In this document: positions 7,357 to 15,015 of the stretch, in pieces
How the letters are laid out: the number at the start of each line of letters is the position of its first letter
How positions within the stretch are numbered: position 1 is the stretch's first letter
Assembly (NCBI GenBank): GCA_036446455.1
Contig: JAZFSZ010000047.1
Span: 1 to 20,741, forward strand
Direction: 5' to 3'
DNA length: 20,741 bases
Source: JAZFSZ01 sp036446455
GTDB lineage: Bacteria; Pseudomonadota; Gammaproteobacteria; Acidiferrobacterales; JAJDNE01
The notes under the pieces: model-generated
What the model was told of the DNA's origin: nothing
What the model saw: the letters and a program-made list of their open reading frames with translations, nothing else
Databases searched by the model: none
Position numbers and translations under genes: made by a program

Positions 7357-8751
7357 ATGTCGGATTTGTGGCGGCAATCTGCCAGTGACATAGCTCAATT
7401 GGTGAAAAATGGCGACGTATCTGCGGTCGAAGTAACCCAGAGCGCTCTCGCTCGCCTTGCTAAGGTTAATCCCGCGATAAACGCCGTGGTAACCGAGATG
7501 CCGGAGCAGGCATTATCCGAGGCGAAACGAATCGACGAGACCATCGCCAAAGGGAACAGCGCCGGTATTCTTGGCGGCGTCCCGATCACCGTAAAAGTAA
7601 ACATAGACCAGGCCGGCCACGCGACTACTAATGGCCTGCGATTGCAGCGCGACCTGATTGCCACGACCGACAACCCGGTGGTTTCCAACCTCAGAAAAGC
7701 AGGCGCGATCATTATAGGGCGAACCAACACCCCCGCATTTTCCTTACGCTGGTTCACGCGTAACAGTATCCACGGTCATACCCTTAATCCTCATAATCCC
7801 AAAATTACCCCCGGAGGGTCATCCGGTGGAGCGGCGGCGGCCGTCGCCGCCGGTATCTGTGCTATTGGGCATGGCAGCGATATTGGCGGTTCGATTCGCT
7901 ACCCTGCATACGCCTGTGGTGTACATGGACTACGGCCGTCCCTGGGGCGAATTCCGGCGATGAATTTCACCGGCCCGGATCGACATATCGGTGGCCAGCT
8001 GATGGCGGTGTCGGGTCCGATCGCAAGATCCGTCGCCGATATACGGATTGCTTTTGAGGCGATGGCGGCAGAGGATTTACGCGATCCCTGGTGGACACCC
8101 GTGCCCGTAAATATACCCCTGAAACGTAAACGCGCCGCGCTGACTATTAATCCCGACGGGCTCGACGTCGTGCCTGAAGTAGAACAGGCGCTCCGTGATG
8201 CGGCTAACAGGCTCGAGCATGCTGGCTGGCAAGTGATCGAAACCGAATGCCCGCCTTTTCGCAAACCGGCTCTGCTTCAGGCAACGCTTTGGCTGGCTGA
8301 ATTCCGTCGTAACCCACAAATTATTTCAGATGAAAACGATCCGGATGCGAATTTTATCTACGCACAAATGGACGAGCTGTGTCCGAAAAGCGATTTAAAT
8401 GGAGTATTAGATGCGCTTCAAACCCGCGCTACCCTGCTGCGTGAATGGCAACTGTTCCTGGACGAGTATCCCGTGTTAATTTGCCCTGTTTCGGCGGAAC
8501 TCCCCTTTCCGGATCAGCTCGATGTCGAATCTCCCGCCGCGTTTCGACGTGTCATGGAAGCTCAACTCACCCAGATCGGATTACCGCTGATGGGGTTGCC
8601 CGGATTGGCCGTTAATACCGGCATGATTGGCAACACGCCCGTTGGCGTTCAATTAGTCGCGGGGCGCTATCATGAAAATGCACTATTACTCGCCGGAGAA
8701 GCCATTGAAAAAGGAGGTGTAACCCCGAGTGCTATCGATCCAGTCCAGTAA
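7357..8751 (+). CDS. Amidase-signature family hydrolase
   Basis: A 464-residue protein with a complete amidase signature. The Ser-cisSer-Lys triad is Lys80 (GVPITVKVN), Ser155 (PGGSSGGA) and Ser179 (SDIGGSIRYPA); the spacings of 75 and 24 residues equal those of fatty acid amide hydrolase (142, 217, 241). Cytoplasmic, no signal peptide. It should hydrolyse a carboxylic amide to acid plus amine or ammonia; the family is too broad to name the substrate. It lacks partners of the GatCAB amidotransferase and does not look like GatA. The ATG at 7357 has an AGGGGG ribosome site. Divergent from the MttB-family gene and followed by a relic of an acyl-CoA ligase, so it may once have belonged to an acid-activating pathway (inference). 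Confidence 0.88.
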   Translation: MSDLWRQSASDIAQLVKNGDVSAVEVTQSALARLAKVNPAINAVVTEMPEQALSEAKRIDETIAKGNSAGILGGVPITVKVNIDQAGHATTNGLRLQRDLIATTDNPVVSNLRKAGAIIIGRTNTPAFSLRWFTRNSIHGHTLNPHNPKITPGGSSGGAAAAVAAGICAIGHGSDIGGSIRYPAYACGVHGLRPSLGRIPAMNFTGPDRHIGGQLMAVSGPIARSVADIRIAFEAMAAEDLRDPWWTPVPVNIPLKRKRAALTINPDGLDVVPEVEQALRDAANRLEHAGWQVIETECPPFRKPALLQATLWLAEFRRNPQIISDENDPDANFIYAQMDELCPKSDLNGVLDALQTRATLLREWQLFLDEYPVLICPVSAELPFPDQLDVESPAAFRRVMEAQLTQIGLPLMGLPGLAVNTGMIGNTPVGVQLVAGRYHENALLLAGEAIEKGGVTPSAIDPVQ

Positions 8752-8761
8752 AAAAGGGTTT

Positions 8762-8893
8762 ATGAACCTTTCGGATCTACTCACAGACAGGGTGCCGCAA
8801 CGAATTATAATCGAGGACTCTTTGCCGAAAACTTCGGTGGGGAAGATCCAGAAGCATCTCATCCGCAATGCCCTGATTGCCCTGCATGGATAA
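8762..8893 (+). pseudogene. C-terminal relic of an AMP-forming acyl-CoA synthetase/ligase
   Basis: A 43-codon frame ends in TAA at 8891-8893 and contains RVPQRIIIEDS followed by LPKTSVGKIQKHLIR. The PKT-x-x-GKI-x-K pattern is the A10 motif of the ANL adenylating superfamily, whose lysine forms the adenylate; the spacing from VP-x-R to PKT also fits the family's C-terminal subdomain. The remaining ~450 residues expected upstream are missing: that space is the 3' end of the amidase gene in another frame. The in-frame ATG at 8762 follows AAAGGG too closely for a good ribosome site. I read it as a deletion remnant just after the amidase stop, not a working gene. Confidence 0.7.
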
Positions 8894-8914
8894 TAGGGGC
8901 CTGTACCTCGGATA

Positions 8915-10261
8915 TCAGCTGTTGATCGTTTTTTCCAGATTGCGCAACAACAATCCTTTGGTAATTTCCCCGGTCGGCACGTTCTCAGGCAATGGAATAC
9001 GTACCCGGTGGCCACTGCCAGGGGCTACCTGTATTGCTTCTCCATTCCGATCCTGAACCATGGATTCCAGGGTGTACTCGATATTGCCCCCAGGCGTCAT
9101 GAATTCGAGGGTATCCCCCACGGCAAAGCGATTCTTGACTTCGATTGACAGGCTACCGTCCGCATTGAGCGCACTGACCTCGCCAACGAACTGGTGTCGA
9201 TGCGATGCCGAGTGACCCGTTTCATAATTTTGAAATTCCCTGGGGACATGGCGCCGGTAAAACCCTTCTGTATAACCTCGATTGGACAGGCTTTCGAGTT
9301 GAACCATCAAGCCCATATCAAAGGATTTACCCGCGAGCGCATCGTCGATAGCCCGGCGGTATAGCTGTGCGGTGCGGGCAACATAAAAATGCGATTTGGT
9401 GCGGCCTTCGATCTTGAGTGAATCGATGCCGATTTCGATCAATCGCTGTACGTGCTGAATCGCGCGCAGGTCTTTGGAATTCATGATGTAGGTGCCATGC
9501 TCATCTTCGTAGGCAGGCATGTATTCGCCAGGGCGTCCCTGTTCCTGTAACAGGAAAACTTTCTCTTCGGCGTTTGAAGGCTGGTCAGTATCGACCCCCT
9601 CGGCAGGGCGTTTCGCGACTATATCGCCCTCCAGGGTTTCTTCTGCTTCGTGCGCGTCATACTTCCAGCGGCAGGAGTTAGTGCAGGCGCCCTGGTTGGA
9701 ATCGCGGTGCGTCATATAACCCGACAACAGGCAGCGCCCCGAGTAAGCGATACACAGCGCACCGTGGACGAAGGTTTCCAGTTCAATATCGGGACATTCC
9801 TGGCGTATCTCGGCAATTTCATCCAGCGACAATTCGCGCGACAGGATAATGCGTGTCAGGCCAATCGATTGCCAGAACTTGACCGCCGCGTAGTTAACCA
9901 CATTGGCCTGTACCGACAGGTGAATCGGCATTTCAGGCCAGCGCTCGCGTACCATCATGATAAGACCGGGGTCCGACATGATAATAGCGTCGGGTTGCAT
10001 CTCGATGACCTGCTGCATGTCTCTCAGGTAGGTTCGTACCTTGTTGTTATGCGGGGCAAGGTTGCTGGCAATATAAAACAGTTTGTTTTGTTCATGTGCG
10101 AGTTGAATCGCAGTGGCCAGATTTTCCAGTTTATTGAATTCGTTGTTTCGAACGCGCAGGGAATAACGCGGTTGACCCGCATAGACTGCATCGGCGCCAT
10201 AAGAGAACGCATAGCGCATACTTTTAAGCGTACCCGCAGGGCATAGTAATTCGGTTTTCAT
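8915..10261 (-). CDS. trhP: tRNA 5-hydroxyuridine synthesis protein TrhP (U32 family)
   Basis: A 448-residue U32-family protein closely matching E. coli TrhP (YegQ): ELLCPAGTLKSMRYAFSYGA, PRYSLRVRNNEF, IMSDPGLIM, GRCLLSGY and EDEHGTYIMNSKDLRAI are near identical to my recollection of that protein. TrhP makes 5-hydroxyuridine at the tRNA wobble position (U34) without oxygen, using prephenate-dependent chemistry. Cysteines around 168-200 (GALCIAYSGRC ... GACTNSC) are the expected iron-sulfur ligands. I prefer the ATG at 10261 because the E. coli protein begins at the same point; an ATG at 10276 would add five residues. It is divergent from ubiT and is an ancestral relative of UbiU and UbiV next door. 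A terminator is not evident. Confidence 0.93.
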   Translation of the reverse strand: MKTELLCPAGTLKSMRYAFSYGADAVYAGQPRYSLRVRNNEFNKLENLATAIQLAHEQNKLFYIASNLAPHNNKVRTYLRDMQQVIEMQPDAIIMSDPGLIMMVRERWPEMPIHLSVQANVVNYAAVKFWQSIGLTRIILSRELSLDEIAEIRQECPDIELETFVHGALCIAYSGRCLLSGYMTHRDSNQGACTNSCRWKYDAHEAEETLEGDIVAKRPAEGVDTDQPSNAEEKVFLLQEQGRPGEYMPAYEDEHGTYIMNSKDLRAIQHVQRLIEIGIDSLKIEGRTKSHFYVARTAQLYRRAIDDALAGKSFDMGLMVQLESLSNRGYTEGFYRRHVPREFQNYETGHSASHRHQFVGEVSALNADGSLSIEVKNRFAVGDTLEFMTPGGNIEYTLESMVQDRNGEAIQVAPGSGHRVRIPLPENVPTGEITKGLLLRNLEKTINS

Positions 10262-10327
10262 TGATTCTCTGTTCATCAGCTTAGTGATCGAATATACGCT
10301 CTGTGCTGGTACCCGGCAAGATCCTTG

Positions 10328-10471
10328 TTGACCTGTCGATACCCGTCCATTCTATAATTCGGGATGCTGTACCCAAGGGTACCGGCAGGCTAGACAAACG
10401 TTTGACCGGAGATAGCATGCGAGTAACATAGTGTTAATAATTCTTCTATACTCTAGCTAGTTTGACAAACT
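10328..10471 (+). promoter_or_regulatory. Candidate ubiT promoters and palindromes in the trhP-ubiT spacer
   Basis: Two possible plus-strand promoters: TTGACC (10328-10333) with TATAAT (10353-10358) at 19-bp spacing, and GTAACA (10423-10428) with TATACT (10447-10452) at 18 bp. Three palindromes lie here: GTACCCAAGGGTAC (10369-10382), CAAACGTTTG (10395-10404) and AGTTTGACAAACT (10459-10471). The last two share CAAAC/GTTTG halves and may be operators. No clear FNR box is seen on this side. Confidence 0.35.
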
Positions 10472-10503
10472 GTTCCAAAGGGAACCTGTTCAAGGTGATA
10501 TCA

Positions 10504-10977
10504 ATGGCAAAACCCAGACATTTATTTCCTTCGCTGTTGGCGAAGCCCCTCTCACTGATACCGGGACGGCTGCATGCCTCGCTTATCTCAAAAGCACTGA
10601 ATCATCTGTTTGCCCGGCAGATCGCCGATGGTGAACTTGAGTTCATGGCCGGGCGATATCTTCAAGTGGAGGTCCTGGATGCCGAAATTCGATTTACCCT
10701 GTCTTTCGATGGCACGCGCCTGCTGGCAGCAAGCGCCGGAAAATCTCCGGATCTGATATTTCGCGGCAATGTGTATGACTTTTTACTGCTGGCTTCACGC
10801 AGAGAAGACAGTGACACCCTGTTTTTTCAGCGACGACTGAAAATAGAGGGCGATACTGAAATGGGCCTGGCAATCAAGAATTTCCTGGATGCCATTGACA
10901 TAGAGTCACTACCTTATCATCGCCTGATGGACCGGTTTTTGAACGGTGGTGTGCGCCTGTACGAGCGGTTGACCTGA
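10504..10977 (+). CDS. ubiT: UbiT, SCP2-domain accessory factor of anaerobic ubiquinone synthesis
   Basis: A 157-residue protein with an SCP2 lipid-binding domain, recognised by its length, the central DLIFRGNVYDFLLLASRRED stretch and the DTLFFQRRLKIEGDTEMGL segment typical of UbiT (YhbT). UbiT is thought to bind lipid intermediates of the oxygen-independent ubiquinone pathway with UbiU and UbiV. The start is ATG 10504 with AAGGTGA six bases upstream; a TTG at 10462 is less likely. It runs towards ubiV, ending 75 bases from it, whereas in E. coli ubiT is divergent from ubiUV. The presence of all three genes makes the call strong. Confidence 0.88.
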   Translation: MAKPRHLFPSLLAKPLSLIPGRLHASLISKALNHLFARQIADGELEFMAGRYLQVEVLDAEIRFTLSFDGTRLLAASAGKSPDLIFRGNVYDFLLLASRREDSDTLFFQRRLKIEGDTEMGLAIKNFLDAIDIESLPYHRLMDRFLNGGVRLYERLT

Positions 10978-10985
10978 ATCAATGG

Positions 10986-11078
10986 GAATCAATGGGGTCA
11001 GACTCGATTGATTTTTCTCTCCTATAGTATGGCGGGTTCAAATCGAAATAAATCAATCGAGTCTGACCCCATTGATTC
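10986..11078. repeat. Perfect 29-bp inverted repeat (REP-like element) between ubiT and ubiV
   Basis: Arms 10986-11014 and 11050-11078 are exact reverse complements around a 35-bp loop. Each arm contains GGGGTCAGACTCGATTGATT, a motif type I associate with dispersed REP-like elements of RAYT (REP-associated tyrosine) transposases. The right arm enters the ubiV reading frame and supplies its last six codons and stop. As RNA the arms would form a long hairpin and could end both convergent transcripts, though the loop is large and no clean T-run follows. Confidence 0.8.
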
Positions 11079-11970
11079 GCTCCATCCCGGCCTCTCCGTT
11101 CCAGTAGCCGTTACATACCGTGGTTGGCGTCCAGCCTTCCAGCTCGGCATCGAATCGTTTTGGAGACTGCGGCTCGCTCAATACCGCCTTGAAGCGCTCA
11201 ATAATATCCATGGTATTCCGGGATTGCGGACTGATGCGTAATACGTCGACACCCAGGTCGATTAAACGATCGATTTCCCCAAGCAGATTCATCGTTCGCG
11301 CTGACTGTATCTGAATACCGTTAATACACAGGAACGCTTCGTCTTCTCTTGTTGACAGCAATAATCCATCTGGATATTCAAGACAACAAAACTGGCAATC
11401 ATCCTTTTGCAGGTTTTCGGCGCGTGCGGTAAAACAACGGGCTGAATAGGCCAACGGCAATCGTCCCCACGCAAACACCTCGGTCTCGACATTGTCAGGC
11501 CGATGTTGCTGGAATTCAGCCAGCTCGGTTGCTGAAAGCTCGACCGGCAGCGTCCAGCGAATCAGGCCGTTTTCGCTGAGCTTTTGCAACGTACGGCTAT
11601 TGTAGATATTGACCGACGGGCCGGTAACGAAAGGCTTACCAAGTTCCTTCAGGATCTGCACGGCGGCGATATCATTGGCCTCGATCAAAAACGGGCTTTC
11701 CACACAAAGTCTTTTCAGTGCGCTGAGTTCGGATGCCGCCTCCAGCAGTGTCAGGGTGGATAGAATGACCGTTTTACCCTGCGCCTGTAATTGCTCTCCG
11801 ATACGGATCCAGTCGCAGGTACGCATAATTCGGCGTTTGGAACAGACGGTTTCACCCAGGTAAACGATATCGACGGCGGTATCGGCAACGCGCTGGTAGA
11901 AATCATCGACTTGTTCTTTCGACCAATAGTAGAGGATTGGTCCAAGAGCTAGTTGCGGCACACCGTTCAT
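11053..11970 (-). CDS. ubiV: UbiV, iron-sulfur protein of oxygen-independent ubiquinone hydroxylation
   Basis: A 305-residue U32-family protein matching E. coli UbiV (YhbV): LGPILYYWSKE, IYLGE-type VYLGETVCSKRR, VILSTLTL, LPLAYSARCFTARAE and DCQFCCLEYP. The 4Fe-4S ligands correspond to Cys43, Cys179, Cys192 and Cys196. UbiV forms a heterodimer with UbiU to hydroxylate ubiquinone precursors without O2. ATG 11970 is one base past the ubiU stop, so the pair is an operon; a longer frame upstream is spurious. No strong ribosome site precedes it, suggesting coupling. The C-terminus differs from the E. coli protein: the final residues NGVRLD and the stop are encoded by the inverted repeat. The conserved core is intact, so it is probably functional. 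Confidence 0.93.
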   Translation of the reverse strand: MNGVPQLALGPILYYWSKEQVDDFYQRVADTAVDIVYLGETVCSKRRIMRTCDWIRIGEQLQAQGKTVILSTLTLLEAASELSALKRLCVESPFLIEANDIAAVQILKELGKPFVTGPSVNIYNSRTLQKLSENGLIRWTLPVELSATELAEFQQHRPDNVETEVFAWGRLPLAYSARCFTARAENLQKDDCQFCCLEYPDGLLLSTREDEAFLCINGIQIQSARTMNLLGEIDRLIDLGVDVLRISPQSRNTMDIIERFKAVLSEPQSPKRFDAELEGWTPTTVCNGYWNGEAGMERINGVRLD

Positions 11971-11971
11971 A

Positions 11972-12967
11972 TTATTGCCATGGCCTCGCATAGGCCCCCA
12001 GTGTCGATTGTGCTCCCTCGGAAACCTTCTGTAGCGCGTCCATCCATTCAGCGTCCGGTGTGAATCTTTCCGGGTCGTGTTTCGCGGCATCAATCGCGGC
12101 ACGCAGAACCCGGGTTACCTGTTTGACGTACGTGGGGCTGCGCTGTCGGCCTTCGACCTTCAGGGCAATGACACCAATACGCATCAATTCCGGTAACAGT
12201 GACAGCGTATTCAGACTGGTTGGCTCCTCGATGGCATATCCGGTTTTGTTTTGAACCTGAAAGCGTCCTTTACACAAGGTCGGGTAGCCGGCATTTTCAC
12301 CGTCTCCATAGCGATCGATCAATACACCGTTAAGCCTTGATTCCAGCCCACGGGGTGTTTCCTTCCAGCGAACTGCACTGGCTGGTGAACAGGCACCGAA
12401 GGTATTGGGTGATTGCCCGGTGGCATAGGACGACAGCAGACAACGCCCTTCGACCATCACACACAAGCTGCCGAAGCCAAACACTTCAATTTCGACCGGG
12501 CTGTCCTTGATCACTTGCTCGACCTGTTTAACCGATAAGACCCGCGGCAGCACCGCACGCTGGATAGCGAAATTATCATGGTAAAAACGCAGTGATGCCG
12601 GGTTGGTCGCAGATGCCTGCACCGACAGGTGAAGACGTAAATCAGGCCAGTGTTCCGAGGCATAATCGAGCAAGCCGATATCGGCCAGTATCAGTGCGTC
12701 CACCCCCAGTCCGGCGGCCATGTCCACCGCCTGTTGCCAGCGTTCAAAGCCGCTAACCTGCGGAAAGGTATTAATCGCGACAAAGACCTTCGTGCCACGC
12801 CGATGCGCATAGGCGACGCCCTCGGCGGCCCGTTTGCGATTAAAGTTCAGGCCGGCAAAATGACGCGCATTGGTATCGTCCTGGAATCCGATATAGACGG
12901 CATCGGCGCCGCTATCAACAGCCGCCTTTAATGACGGCAGATTACCTGCCGGACAAATCAGTTCCAT
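11972..12967 (-). CDS. ubiU: UbiU, iron-sulfur protein of oxygen-independent ubiquinone hydroxylation
   Basis: A 331-residue U32-family protein very close to E. coli UbiU (YhbU), beginning MELICPAGNLPSLKAA and ending LGAYARPWQ. The four cluster cysteines fall at 169, 176, 193 and 232, the same numbers I recall for the E. coli protein. DDTNARHFAGLNF and GENAGYPTLCKGR are also conserved. With UbiV it carries out the O2-independent hydroxylations of ubiquinone synthesis, letting the cell make ubiquinone in anoxia. ATG 12967 was chosen by homology; a longer frame would add 15 unrelated residues. Upstream lie a TATAAT -10 and an FNR-like box at -41.5, consistent with low-oxygen induction. Confidence 0.95.
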   Translation of the reverse strand: MELICPAGNLPSLKAAVDSGADAVYIGFQDDTNARHFAGLNFNRKRAAEGVAYAHRRGTKVFVAINTFPQVSGFERWQQAVDMAAGLGVDALILADIGLLDYASEHWPDLRLHLSVQASATNPASLRFYHDNFAIQRAVLPRVLSVKQVEQVIKDSPVEIEVFGFGSLCVMVEGRCLLSSYATGQSPNTFGACSPASAVRWKETPRGLESRLNGVLIDRYGDGENAGYPTLCKGRFQVQNKTGYAIEEPTSLNTLSLLPELMRIGVIALKVEGRQRSPTYVKQVTRVLRAAIDAAKHDPERFTPDAEWMDALQKVSEGAQSTLGAYARPWQ

Positions 12968-13022
12968 ATTGAATTCCCAAATTAAAAGATACGGCCCTGA
13001 GGCCAACAGCAATAAGGCGATT

Positions 13023-13064
13023 ATTATAGGCGCAGTTCAGCCCTGACTCCATGACCGCAATCAA
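13023..13064 (-). promoter_or_regulatory. Class II FNR-type promoter of ubiUV
   Basis: On the minus strand TTGATTGCGGTCAT (13064-13051) matches TTGAT-N4-ATCAA at 8 of 10 positions. A perfect TATAAT -10 lies at 13028-13023. With the start taken 7 bases past the hexamer (13016), the box is centred at -41.5, the class II FNR position. The leader to the ubiU ATG is about 49 bases. The rest of the 180-bp spacer shows nothing clear. Confidence 0.6.
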
Positions 13065-13147
13065 TTATAGACGCATATTGAATAATTTCTGGTGGGAAAC
13101 GATGGGAATTTCATAATGTTTTTGATCTGCTCATTCGGCAATTATCC

Positions 13148-13969
13148 TTAAGCGGCCGCCGCCTGTACCTTCTCCCGTTTACGAAAGGTCACATACAAGG
13201 CGGCACAAACAATCGTTATAACCACAAAAATAATCCCGATGACATTCACTGCCGGAGTGAGGCCAAAGCGCATGCGCGAACCGATTTCTGTCACCAGGGT
13301 ATGAGAAGCGCCGATGGAAAAAATCGTGGTGTTGTAGTTTTCAAAAGATTGAAGAAAGGCAATCACGCTAGCAGTCAAGATCGTCGGCTTGAGGAATGGC
13401 AAGGTTATACGTTTGAAGACCTGAATATGGCTTGCACCTAAATCCTGGGCTGCTTCTTCGAGGGTGATATCCTGACGTTCCAGCCGGGCCATAAACATCA
13501 GCATGGTATAGGACGATATATACGAGGCCTGGGCAATAGCGGCTGTAAACAGACCGCCGGAGACACCGGCCTCCCGCCAGAAAATCAATGTAGAAATACC
13601 CAGAATGATCCCCGGCATTAGCAGCGGCGACACCATGACACCGTAGATTAAAGTGTTATATCGTGAATCCAGTCGCGCAACCAATAAAGCTCCGGCAAGA
13701 CCAAGCGGCAGCGACACGGCGATAACCGCAACGGCGATAATAAACGAATTGACCAATCCGCTCCACATACGGGTATCTTGAGCCAGAACACCGAACCACT
13801 TCAGGGTAAAGCCACGCCACACGGTTACGGATGGTGTGTCGAAATCGTTAAACCCTGCTGCGACCATCAAAATCAATGGCAGAAACATATAGGCGAAAAA
13901 AATCACCATGTACAGGTTCAGTACAATCCGGCTGCCCTGCCCGAAAGCCGTTTGTGATACCCTGCTCAT
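13148..13969 (-). CDS. ABC transporter permease, PotC-like
   Basis: A 273-residue inner-membrane permease with about six helices, including YMVIFFAYMFLPLILMVA near the N-terminus. The EAA loop that contacts the ATPase, EEAAQDLGASHIQVFKRITL, is at about 177-196. It is the last gene of the four-gene importer; its ATG overlaps the stop of the PotB-like gene as ATGA. Members of this family move polyamines, but also opines, 2-aminoethylphosphonate and other cations, so the substrate is open. No terminator is evident after its stop. Confidence 0.88.
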   Translation of the reverse strand: MSRVSQTAFGQGSRIVLNLYMVIFFAYMFLPLILMVAAGFNDFDTPSVTVWRGFTLKWFGVLAQDTRMWSGLVNSFIIAVAVIAVSLPLGLAGALLVARLDSRYNTLIYGVMVSPLLMPGIILGISTLIFWREAGVSGGLFTAAIAQASYISSYTMLMFMARLERQDITLEEAAQDLGASHIQVFKRITLPFLKPTILTASVIAFLQSFENYNTTIFSIGASHTLVTEIGSRMRFGLTPAVNVIGIIFVVITIVCAALYVTFRKREKVQAAAA

Positions 13970-15015
13970 TTCGCGATATCTTTAATGCCGACCTTGAACA
14001 TTCGCATCATCAGGAAAACGAATATCACACAGGCAACCAACAGCGTGAAGGCATAGGCCGAACCGGTGTTCCAGTTAAGCGATTCAAAGAATTTATTGTA
14101 GATCAACTGGGTGAACCAGGGTTCTGCCGTGCCGCGGGTCATAATGTAAGGCACGGCATAAGAACCGGCCGAGAGCATGAAGGTCATGATGCAGCCAACG
14201 GCGATGCCAGGCTTGGCGTGAGGCAGGACAATCCTGCGATGAATTTGCCAGGTCGGCGCGCCCAAATCACGAGCTGCCTCGATTTGGGATGTATCGAGTG
14301 TCTCGATCGTATTGTAAATGGGAAACACCATGAAAAGAATATAGGCGTAAACCATGGCAATAAAGACACCTGTGCCACTTTCCAGAAACGCTACGGGCTC
14401 AACCCCGATCAGACCCAGCAAAAAGTTTACCACGCCGTTATAGTTCAGAATCATCAACCACGCAAAAATACGCAACAGCTCGTTGATTGCATAGGGAATG
14501 ATCAACCCAAGCATAATTATTGCGGCCTTGTTCGGCGTTGCCAGCTTTGCGACGGTATAGGCCATAGGATAACAGACGACAAAAGCGATCAACGTAACCG
14601 CAACGGAAGCCAGAATGGTCTTGATAAATATGGCTAAATGACTGCCACCCATAAGGGTGTAGTTTCGCAGCGAGTAAACTTTTTTTGGGGTGACCTCACG
14701 TGTTTCCAGTTCGGCGATTATTACCCTCTTTTCGGCAATGATAGCATCGATTTCGGCGATTTTCGCATCGCGCTCCGCTGACGGAGCGAGGGCTTCCGCG
14801 TCCATTTTGTCAAACGCAAGCACATCAATATCGTTATAGTGAACGTCGATTTGTACTGTAATCACGACGGCATCCCCACCTCGGTCGGTGTACCAGAATG
14901 ACTGCTCGACCATGATCAATTGCGGCCCGATAATCAAGCCTATGACCCAAATACCCGAAAGCAGCAGGATCAGGCTTGTCAAATGCGGGCCAAATGAGCG
15001 CAGCAGCCTATTCAT
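13966..15015 (-). CDS. ABC transporter permease, PotB-like, with a large periplasmic insertion
   Basis: A 349-residue permease with the EAA loop IEAARDLGAPTWQIHRRIVL. It is about 60 residues longer than usual PotB-type proteins (roughly 280-300). The extra segment, about residues 44-115, lies between the first membrane helix and the transport core, so it should face the periplasm; its middle (ERDAKIAEIDAIIAEKRVII) is charged and heptad-like, suggesting a helical hairpin or coiled coil. ATG 15015 lies within the end of the ATPase gene (8-base overlap) with GGGGGA about ten bases upstream; a TTG at 15021 is less likely. It pairs with the PotC-like permease. Confidence 0.87.
   Translation of the reverse strand: MNRLLRSFGPHLTSLILLLSGIWVIGLIIGPQLIMVEQSFWYTDRGGDAVVITVQIDVHYNDIDVLAFDKMDAEALAPSAERDAKIAEIDAIIAEKRVIIAELETREVTPKKVYSLRNYTLMGGSHLAIFIKTILASVAVTLIAFVVCYPMAYTVAKLATPNKAAIIMLGLIIPYAINELLRIFAWLMILNYNGVVNFLLGLIGVEPVAFLESGTGVFIAMVYAYILFMVFPIYNTIETLDTSQIEAARDLGAPTWQIHRRIVLPHAKPGIAVGCIMTFMLSAGSYAVPYIMTRGTAEPWFTQLIYNKFFESLNWNTGSAYAFTLLVACVIFVFLMMRMFKVGIKDIAK

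Noticed and set aside
8686..9015. 109-codon minus-strand open frame at the amidase-trhP junction
   Set aside because: The plus strand of the same stretch carries the recognisable A10 motif of an acyl-CoA ligase, which explains the sequence better.
9650..10246. 198-codon plus-strand open frame within trhP
   Set aside because: Antisense to a highly conserved TrhP sequence; no family resemblance.
13876..14637. 253-codon plus-strand open frame opposite the permease genes
   Set aside because: Opposite two well-supported permeases with EAA loops; the product is hydrophilic and unrecognisable.
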